DNA of 10,787 nt. Origin: Phototrophicales bacterium (lineage in GTDB: Bacteria > Chloroflexota > Anaerolineae > Aggregatilineales > Phototrophicaceae). The stretch lies in NCBI GenBank assembly GCA_002794515.1, contig PGTJ01000060.1, forward strand, positions 1 to 10,787, written 5' to 3'. A program made the position numbers and the translations under genes. Under the pieces are notes generated by a model. The model worked only from the letters and a program-made list of their open reading frames with translations. It was not told the DNA's origin and ran no database searches. This document shows positions 5,545-10,787 of this stretch, one piece after another (position 1 is the stretch's first letter; each line of letters begins with the position of its first letter).

Positions 5545-6867
5545 ATGCAAATAAAACTGGTGCTACGCGCTTGTATATCCCTGTTATGGCTTATCACCAT
5601 GATGGTTGTGGTGGGCATCAGCATCGGACAGTTATTCCCCACAACGGTCATCGTGGCACAGACCAAATCGAGTCATGCCGACACCATCGGCTTAGCGGTG
5701 TTTGATGTGAACAGAAACTTATCTGTTCATCTCCGTTCACCACTATTGCGCCAACAAACCGGCACATTTTCTGGCAATGGACGGTTCATGATTATCCCGA
5801 CAAACGATTTTCAATTCGTGGTGTGGGATATATTCACTGGGCGGGTCATCACCTTCCCCGAAAATTATCGAGATTGCGCGGTGTTAGATGATTGGCGCTG
5901 GCTTGATGACGACCAAAAGGTGTTATTTCAGTGTCGGCATCATGACGGTTATTTCATGATGGGCGGGGTGCATATTCTGAATATGGAGGATGGGAATTTT
6001 TATCCCGTGTATTATCGGCAAAATAACCACACATCATCATTAATCATCTCGCCTGATGAACAATCCTTCCTCATTTTTGATAACGGTTGGCATCGGGTGG
6101 ATATTCGCACTCGAACAACAACGGAAATCCCAACAAAAGGACGCTATTTTCATCTGATGGAGTGGCTTCCAGATAGCCAAGCCCTCATCGGCTTCACCAA
6201 CAATACGGTTGAATATTACGATTTCGCTTCATCCACATGGGATATTTTGTTTGATGATAATCATGAAAGGCAAGTCAGCATTTCACCCAATGGCGAATGG
6301 ATAGCCACCCTATCCGATGAGAAGCCACCCGTCATCCAAACACTTCATGTGCCGACCAGACGCATCACCACCATTCATAGCAATCGCTATCGCTTAGATC
6401 GTGCTGTTTATGTCGGTTGGTCAACAGATAGCCAATATTTACAAATTCGTGTGGCGCCCTATCGGCATCGAGAGAGCAATCGGTATTATCTGGTGCATCC
6501 AGAAAATCAGTTCATCACCCCCTTGGCAGAGAATTTGACGGTGAACCCCATTTGGTCGCCCAATGAGCGCATGGTCAGTTATTACACCTTCAACCTTAGC
6601 ACATCATCCACACCACAACTGTATATACTCGATATGACCCAATATTTAACGGATGGAATCGCACCAGAGCCGATTATCAGTTATGCCACAGGGGTGAAAT
6701 GGTCACACAATAGCACCGACATCGCCTTCATCCATTATCATCCAGATATGCGGTATCGGGCGCTCGGATTTTATAATTCACAACACGGTGTGCGCCTATT
6801 GAGCCGTGCCGATGAGAATGTGTTGGCGTTCACATTTGTGAATATCGGGCAAAATCGCCTACAATGA
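5545..6867 (+). CDS. Membrane-anchored WD40/TolB-like beta-propeller protein, paralogue 1
   Basis: 440 residues, the first of three tandem paralogues. A short basic N-terminus (MQIKLVLR) and one hydrophobic anchor (about 9-33) precede a domain likely to lie outside the membrane. That domain shows repeated propeller-blade signatures: FSGNGRFMI (75-83), WLPDSQ (207-212), SPNGEWIA (247-254), WSTDSQ (292-297), WSPNER (337-342), WSHNSTDIAFI (386-396), as in TolB/PD40 and WD40-like repeats. The segment DVNRNLSVHL and WDIFTGRVITFPENYRDC...LFQC (94-130) is shared with both neighbours. Cys111 and Cys130 are conserved in all three and could form a disulfide. No catalytic motif is visible, so a binding or scaffold role is likely. 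The ATG has GAGGA 9 nt upstream. Compared with the other two it has fewer exact WSPD motifs. Confidence 0.85.
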   Translation: MQIKLVLRACISLLWLITMMVVVGISIGQLFPTTVIVAQTKSSHADTIGLAVFDVNRNLSVHLRSPLLRQQTGTFSGNGRFMIIPTNDFQFVVWDIFTGRVITFPENYRDCAVLDDWRWLDDDQKVLFQCRHHDGYFMMGGVHILNMEDGNFYPVYYRQNNHTSSLIISPDEQSFLIFDNGWHRVDIRTRTTTEIPTKGRYFHLMEWLPDSQALIGFTNNTVEYYDFASSTWDILFDDNHERQVSISPNGEWIATLSDEKPPVIQTLHVPTRRITTIHSNRYRLDRAVYVGWSTDSQYLQIRVAPYRHRESNRYYLVHPENQFITPLAENLTVNPIWSPNERMVSYYTFNLSTSSTPQLYILDMTQYLTDGIAPEPIISYATGVKWSHNSTDIAFIHYHPDMRYRALGFYNSQHGVRLLSRADENVLAFTFVNIGQNRLQ

Positions 6868-6899
6868 AGATAGACGGCGAACATAACAAGGATGTGTGT

Positions 6900-8189
6900 G
6901 TGCATTTTGGACGGATTGTTCGGATATGGTTGTTGCTTTTTATCATCATGATGCCGATTTGTATCGGGGCGGTCGCCATTGGTTATGCCAACCCCACCTC
7001 GCGCATTATCGCACAGACCTATTCATATGACCGCGATAGCCAATCGTTGATGGTACTCGATATTCATCGCAACTTGCCGATCAAGTTCGATTTTCCTGTG
7101 GATGTACTGGGCAATATCGGGTTATCTGGTGATGGTCAGCGCGTAATTTTGCCCACAGGTGCGTTTAATCAAGCCTATTTTGTGTTGTGGGATATCTTAA
7201 CAGGGCGCATTATGCGGTTGCCCGACTTGTATATCAATTGTGCCGCCCGCAATTGGCAATGGTTGCGCGATAATCGGCATGTGGTATTTCAATGCCGAAA
7301 CAACCCGCTCGATGGGTCTATCGGCGGAATGTATACGATGGATTTCGAGACGGGCAATGTGTATCAGATCTTTCATCTGCCCAATGTCATCATGGATTAT
7401 CAATGGTCGCCCGATTCCCAGCGCGTGGCGATCAATGATGATGGCAAGGTACATGTGGTCGATGTCAATGGCGAAAATTTGACCACCATCACCCCACAAG
7501 GAAGGCGCTTCACCGTCATCGGTTGGCAACCCGATGGCGCGGGCATTTTTCTGCAAGGATTACGCGGAATTGAGTTGTATCGGTTTGATACGGGCGAATT
7601 GGATGTGTTATTAGCCGATTTTTCTGTCAATTTGCCACCTATTCTATCGCCGAATGGCGAATGGATAATCTTGGTGAAGGCGGAACGCCTGGCACAGGCA
7701 TATGCCTTTCATATTGCCAGTCGTGAATTATATCTCTTAGAGACAACCGACCAAAAAATCAACAGGGTCGATTTTGTCGGATGGTCGCCCGATAGCCAAT
7801 GGGTGATTATCCGCACACCTCTCTCATCGGGCAGTGGCAATGTGTATTATCTGGCGCGTCCAGATGGCTCTGCTATTATCTCCATCGGCGAAAATATCGA
7901 AGCACCACCCATATGGGCATCGGATCACACGCGCATCGCCTACGAAATATACGACACACTCGGTCCGACCTATTATAGCGAGGTGGTCATATGGGATTTA
8001 TCTTCATTTTTGCCACCGCAAACCCTGATGCGCGATACACATACCCCACAATGGTCGCCCGATGGAGATGGTTTGGCATTCATCCACTATCCGCAACGAC
8101 AACGCTTGGTGTATATGAATGGAAATGGCGAAAAATACTTTTTGACCGATGATAGCATCAGTGTATTGGTATTCATGTTTATCCGATGA
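6900..8189 (+). CDS. Membrane-anchored WD40/TolB-like beta-propeller protein, paralogue 2 (GTG start)
   Basis: 429 residues from the GTG at 6900. An in-frame ATG at 6864 overlaps the previous stop as ATGA and would add 12 residues. I prefer the GTG because AAGGA lies 7 nt before it, the ATG has no Shine-Dalgarno, and only the GTG gives the short basic N-terminus (M-HFGRIVR) plus anchor seen in paralogues 1 and 3. The anchor is at about 9-30, followed by the shared DIHRNLPIKF and WDILTGRIMRLPDLYINC...VFQC segment; the two cysteines are residues 114 and 132 from the GTG. Blade motifs: WSPDSQRVAI, WQPDGAGIFL, SPNGEWIIL, WSPDSQWVII, WASDHTRIAY, WSPDGDGLAFI. The gap to paralogue 1 is 32 nt, so they are probably one transcript. 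The domain is likely extracytoplasmic; its ligand is unknown. Confidence 0.84.
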   Translation: MHFGRIVRIWLLLFIIMMPICIGAVAIGYANPTSRIIAQTYSYDRDSQSLMVLDIHRNLPIKFDFPVDVLGNIGLSGDGQRVILPTGAFNQAYFVLWDILTGRIMRLPDLYINCAARNWQWLRDNRHVVFQCRNNPLDGSIGGMYTMDFETGNVYQIFHLPNVIMDYQWSPDSQRVAINDDGKVHVVDVNGENLTTITPQGRRFTVIGWQPDGAGIFLQGLRGIELYRFDTGELDVLLADFSVNLPPILSPNGEWIILVKAERLAQAYAFHIASRELYLLETTDQKINRVDFVGWSPDSQWVIIRTPLSSGSGNVYYLARPDGSAIISIGENIEAPPIWASDHTRIAYEIYDTLGPTYYSEVVIWDLSSFLPPQTLMRDTHTPQWSPDGDGLAFIHYPQRQRLVYMNGNGEKYFLTDDSISVLVFMFIR

Positions 8190-8253
8190 ACACTCCACAC
8201 CATAAAAACCTATCGTTTCGTTCACTTGATGCTCAGGGCATAGGATTTGTGAA

Positions 8254-9576
8254 ATGATCAGTAAAATTGCCATGCGGATATGCCTGATTATCGTGCCAAT
8301 CATCGGCATCACCTGCCTGATAGCGATGTGGATAGGATCGTATATGCCCACAACGCGGGTGACGGCATATTTATATCATCTGGGAATGAATAAGCATACC
8401 TTCGGCATTTCCGATGTGAACAGGCGCATCAGTGTTTATGCCCCTGTGCCATTTGAAAGCGAGTGGGAGGTGTCTTTTTCGCCAGATGGCAAACGTGCGC
8501 TCATGACGTTGGATTTTTATAGCCAAACCGAATTTTATATGCACAACCTCGCCACCAACGCACTCACCCGCTTCCCGCTCGGATATAACACCTGCGCCCC
8601 ACCCCGCGAGACCATTCGCTGGTCGCCCAATAACCATCAGGTCAGTTTTCATTGCCGTCCGAATACTGTCAGTTCGGCATTAAACGGCTTGCATCTGTGG
8701 GATACCGATAACAACAGCATCCAACGGATGTATACCCCATCGACATTAACCATCGTCCCCTTCACATGGTCGCCAACAGGCGATTTTATCAGCCTAATCG
8801 ACAATGGTCTGATTATGTTGATCAACACCCGTACAGGCGATAACCAGCGTCTGCCTGTGGTGTCGTCACCGTATCAGTTGATGCAGTGGTCGCCCAATGG
8901 CGACTACATCGCGCTCGGCGCGCCCGATAAATTGTTGCTATACAACACCAAAACGCACGTCATCACTCCTGCACCATTAGATAACGGTGCATTCAGCGTA
9001 TTGTGGTCGCCCAATAGTCAATCGTTGGCGATGATTGTACAGGATAGTGGCTTCTTTCATGTGCAGATGTGGGATATTGTTGATAATCGCCAATATGACA
9101 TCGGCTCGAATCGACATCCGCTCAATTCGGTGGTGGATTTGCGCTGGTCGGATGATAGCCAATGGATTGTGGTACAAGAGGATATTAATCAGGCAACACG
9201 CTTGGCGCGGATATTGGTCGCCAGCCAAGACGGCACGCAGACCTATCATGTCGTCAGCGATGGGCGGTACCCGCGTTGGATTCCCAACCGCCACATGATC
9301 ACCTATCACATCACGCAAATAGAGCGGTTGCGTTATGGGCGCGACTTAGTAACGGTATCATTGGAGAATATCCAAACTGGAAATATCAAACCGCAGGTGC
9401 TGGTGCGTGATGTCCTAAATTACACATGGTTAAATGATGGTCAATTGCTATCGTGGCGGAGCATTGACCGTTATGGGCGAATACGCGCATTGATGTTAAT
9501 CCCCACAGGGAACGATATAGGATGGTCGTTATTCCCTGTGGGTTATACAGTGAATGCTTTTGCGGTTTGGCAATAG
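8254..9576 (+). CDS. Membrane-anchored WD40/TolB-like beta-propeller protein, paralogue 3
   Basis: 440 residues, the last of the tandem set. N-terminus MISKIAMR, then an anchor at about 9-29, then the shared DVNRRISVY (54-62) and a diverged LTRFPLGYNTC...SFHC segment with Cys114 and Cys134. It has the clearest blade repeats of the three: FSPDGKRALM (75-84), WSPNNHQVSF, WSPTGDFISL, WSPNGDYIAL, WSPNSQSLAM, WSDDSQWIVV, WIPNRHMITY, WLNDGQLLSW, about eight in all and spaced around 40-50 residues apart. The N-terminal blade WD of the other two (WDI) is replaced by HNL. The ATG has AGGA 8 nt upstream, and 64 nt separate it from paralogue 2 with no strong promoter or terminator between. It ends 3 nt before the stop of the convergent epimerase gene. 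Family and topology are clear; function is not. Confidence 0.85.
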   Translation: MISKIAMRICLIIVPIIGITCLIAMWIGSYMPTTRVTAYLYHLGMNKHTFGISDVNRRISVYAPVPFESEWEVSFSPDGKRALMTLDFYSQTEFYMHNLATNALTRFPLGYNTCAPPRETIRWSPNNHQVSFHCRPNTVSSALNGLHLWDTDNNSIQRMYTPSTLTIVPFTWSPTGDFISLIDNGLIMLINTRTGDNQRLPVVSSPYQLMQWSPNGDYIALGAPDKLLLYNTKTHVITPAPLDNGAFSVLWSPNSQSLAMIVQDSGFFHVQMWDIVDNRQYDIGSNRHPLNSVVDLRWSDDSQWIVVQEDINQATRLARILVASQDGTQTYHVVSDGRYPRWIPNRHMITYHITQIERLRYGRDLVTVSLENIQTGNIKPQVLVRDVLNYTWLNDGQLLSWRSIDRYGRIRALMLIPTGNDIGWSLFPVGYTVNAFAVWQ

Positions 9577-9579
9577 GGG

Positions 9580-10542
9580 TTATGCTTTTTGCATGACTTT
9601 TTTCGCCCAGTTGATGGTCTCTTTCATGCCATCTTCAAAGGCGATAGTCGGTTGCCAGCCCAACAATGTGCGGGCTTTGGTGATATCTGCCGATGACACA
9701 CGAATATCGCCCGGTTGGGCGGGATGATGGTTGACGATATACGTCTCGCGGGAATATCCAAACGCCTCTAGCACCATATCGCACAGGCGATTCACGCTAA
9801 TTGGGCGACCTGTGCCGATATTAATCACCTCGCCGTAGGTTTGTGGGTTGTCTATGGCATCTACCCATGCCCGCGCCACATCGCTAACATGGACAAAATC
9901 ACGCGATTGCTCACCATCGGAATGGATATTAATCGGCTCGCCACGCAACACATTGCCCATGAATATGGCGAATACACCCTGATAGGCATTAGTCAGGCTT
10001 TGGCGCTCGCCATACACATTAAACATGCGGAATGAAGTCACATGAAAATCGAAATCGAGGTCTTTGCGTGTCGCGGTGATATGGGCATAGCGCTCGGCGG
10101 CATATTTGGTCACGCCATAATACGACACAGGCGCAGGATATGCTGTTTCGGGTGTGGGGGCAATTTGTGGTGTGCCATAAATGGTCATGGAACTGGCGAA
10201 GAGCAATCGACCCACCTTATGGGCGATACACTGCTTAAGGATATTGATTGTACCCAATGTGTTGACATTCAAATCGGCTTCGGGGTGCATAAACGACAGG
10301 CGAATCGAGGCTTGTCCAGCGATGTGGATGACGGCATCGATACCCGTCTTGAAAACCGCCTCAAGGGCTGTTTCATCTCGCACATCGCCATGCACAAATG
10401 TGGCATTGGGGTTAACATCTGCGCGTCGCCCGGTGCTTTCGTTATCGAATACGGTCACACGATATCCACGTTGGATGAGCAAATCGGTGACATGACTGCC
10501 GATAAAGCCCGCACCACCCGTGACCAGAATATGTTTATTCAT
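9580..10542 (-). CDS. NAD-dependent sugar-nucleotide epimerase/dehydratase (UDP-glucose 4-epimerase type)
   Basis: 320 residues, an extended short-chain dehydrogenase. Such enzymes use tightly bound NAD to oxidise and re-reduce nucleotide-activated sugars in the cytosol, feeding cell-surface glycans. Motifs: GGAGFIGSH (9-17), the NAD-ribose-binding Asp in VFDN (31-34), HGDVRD (51-56), IHIAGQASI, SSMT (117-120), Y142-xxx-K146 in YYGVTK, FRMFNVYG (171-178), SRDFVHVSDVA, INIGTGRPISV and GDIRVSSADITKARTLLGW. All catalytic elements are present and the length fits the family. An ATG at 10557 adds MRNFF, but I start at 10542 because GAGGA (10555-10551) sits 8 nt before it and the product then begins MNKHILVTGG, as usual for the family; the earlier ATG has no Shine-Dalgarno. 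Substrate cannot be fixed from sequence, so galE is not assigned as a symbol. Confidence 0.93.
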   Translation of the reverse strand: MNKHILVTGGAGFIGSHVTDLLIQRGYRVTVFDNESTGRRADVNPNATFVHGDVRDETALEAVFKTGIDAVIHIAGQASIRLSFMHPEADLNVNTLGTINILKQCIAHKVGRLLFASSMTIYGTPQIAPTPETAYPAPVSYYGVTKYAAERYAHITATRKDLDFDFHVTSFRMFNVYGERQSLTNAYQGVFAIFMGNVLRGEPINIHSDGEQSRDFVHVSDVARAWVDAIDNPQTYGEVINIGTGRPISVNRLCDMVLEAFGYSRETYIVNHHPAQPGDIRVSSADITKARTLLGWQPTIAFEDGMKETINWAKKVMQKA

Positions 10543-10590
10543 GAAAAAATTCCTCATTTTGCTACGATTGAATTGGACATTCGCCCAGCT

Positions 10591-10619
10591 ATTATCTATT
10601 TCAGTTATAATAGATGCAA
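10591..10619 (-). promoter_or_regulatory. Possible promoter of the epimerase gene
   Basis: Minus strand: TTGCAT (10619-10614), a 17-nt spacer, then GATAAT (10596-10591; 5 of 6). The -35 is poor (3 of 6). It would give a leader of about 40 nt. A perfect TATAAT also occurs on the plus strand (10606-10611) without a good -35. Confidence 0.35.
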
Positions 10620-10640
10620 TAGGATTTACCTTGATTGCTT

Positions 10641-10716
10641 ATTGCAAAATGCTCAAAGCATCTTGCAATCGCCATAAAGCACACTAAAGGTGCTATAGGT
10701 GGCGCACCCACGCCAC
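10641..10716. other. Hairpin-rich non-coding region upstream of the epimerase gene
   Basis: No gene is visible in 10558-10787. Three structures stand out. One is a 13-bp stem with a single mismatch and a 3-nt loop: ATTGCAA and ATGCT (10641-10653) with AGCAT and TTGCAAT (10657-10669). The second joins CGCCA (10670-10674) and AGCAC (10678-10682) to GTGCT (10690-10694) and TGGCG (10700-10704). The third pairs GTGGCG (10699-10704) with CGCCAC (10711-10716). The last two share 10699-10704 and cannot form together. Together with the plus-strand terminator at 10733 and the plus-strand TATAAT at 10606, a plus-strand small RNA of about 135 nt is one reading. A minus-strand leader is another. Confidence 0.35.
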
Positions 10717-10732
10717 AAAATCAGGCAAAATT

Positions 10733-10752
10733 AGCCCCTTCAGTGGGCTTTT
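10733..10752 (+). terminator. Short terminator-like hairpin with T tail
   Basis: AGCCC (10733-10737) pairs with GGGCT (10745-10749) across a 7-nt loop, followed by TTTT on the plus strand. No plus-strand protein gene precedes it, which is why a non-coding plus-strand transcript is considered. Confidence 0.4.
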
Positions 10753-10757
10753 AGAAT

Positions 10758-10785
10758 AAAAATAGTCATCGGCTTTGAGCCGATG
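10758..10785 (-). terminator. Intrinsic terminator of a minus-strand gene beyond the right edge
   Basis: A perfect 8-bp stem CATCGGCT (10767-10774) with AGCCGATG (10778-10785) has a 3-nt loop. On the minus strand it is followed by ACTA and then five T residues (10762-10758). It would end a transcript entering from the right. Confidence 0.55.
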
Positions 10786-10787
10786 GC

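Noticed and set aside
5455..5550. N-terminal extension of the membrane protein to the ATG at 5550
   Set aside because: The extra residues are polar and Cys/His-rich, overlap the divergent gene start and cover its promoter; the membrane topology is better with the start at 5454.
7197..7630. Long minus-strand open frames inside propeller paralogue 2
   Set aside because: They are antisense frames kept open by the codon use of the real gene; the plus-strand product has clear propeller repeats.
7400..9020. Recurrent short DNA repeat TGGTCGCCC(G/A)AT as a possible repeat element
   Set aside because: Each copy is in frame and encodes the WSP(D/N) turn of a propeller blade, so protein repetition explains it.
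10573..10611. Plus-strand promoter with TATAAT at 10606-10611 as a firm call
   Set aside because: No -35 at a usable distance (TTGGAC lies 27 nt upstream), so it is mentioned only as weak support for a plus-strand RNA.
10042..10677. A 211-codon plus-strand open frame overlapping the epimerase gene
   Set aside because: It lies antisense to a well-conserved enzyme with all motifs intact, its product is Cys/Ile/His-rich with no recognisable domain, and it has no Shine-Dalgarno or promoter of its own.
1..10787. tRNA genes, CRISPR arrays, prophage or transposase genes
   Set aside because: No cloverleaf signature, regularly spaced repeats or recombinase motifs were seen on either strand.

Overview
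The window looks like a chromosomal stretch from a free-living bacterium, most likely a member of the Chloroflexota (Anaerolineae-like). This placement is an inference. It rests on the clamp N-terminus with its ITCWIGA segment, the PAMDAGM/ASGLVG variant of CoaBC, and the Pro/Thr-rich linkers and long secreted or membrane-anchored proteins of unknown function that are common in that phylum. I see no transposase, integrase, CRISPR array, tRNA or rRNA.

Layout. (i) 1-5454 is a minus-strand block. Reading in the direction of transcription it holds a polytopic membrane protein (5454-4465), coaBC for coenzyme A synthesis (4452-3208, 12 nt downstream, probably co-transcribed), a secreted LppX/LolA-like protein with its own good promoter and terminator (3065-2058), a membrane-anchored TPR-like protein (1917-661), a structured roughly 320-nt intergenic region that may encode a small RNA, and the first 111 codons of dnaN (from 334, running off the left edge). 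(ii) 5545-9576 is a plus-strand array of three tandem paralogues of about 430-440 residues. Each has one N-terminal membrane anchor and a WD40/TolB-like beta-propeller that is probably extracytoplasmic. (iii) 10542-9580 is a minus-strand NAD-dependent sugar-nucleotide epimerase of the GalE type, convergent with the array with only 3 nt between stop codons. Upstream of it, 10558-10787 is non-coding and rich in hairpins, including a terminator for a minus-strand gene beyond the right edge.

How the parts relate. dnaN (replication clamp) and coaBC (CoA biosynthesis) are housekeeping genes. The other proteins mostly act at or outside the membrane. No single pathway links them and I do not see a recognisable defence or mobile system. 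The points most worth a second look are: the propeller array with a conserved cysteine pair; a sequence block shared by the upstream regions of two array members that reads as the 3' end of a lost fourth copy; the candidate small RNA with a C-rich terminator loop ahead of dnaN; and the mutually exclusive hairpins upstream of the epimerase gene.
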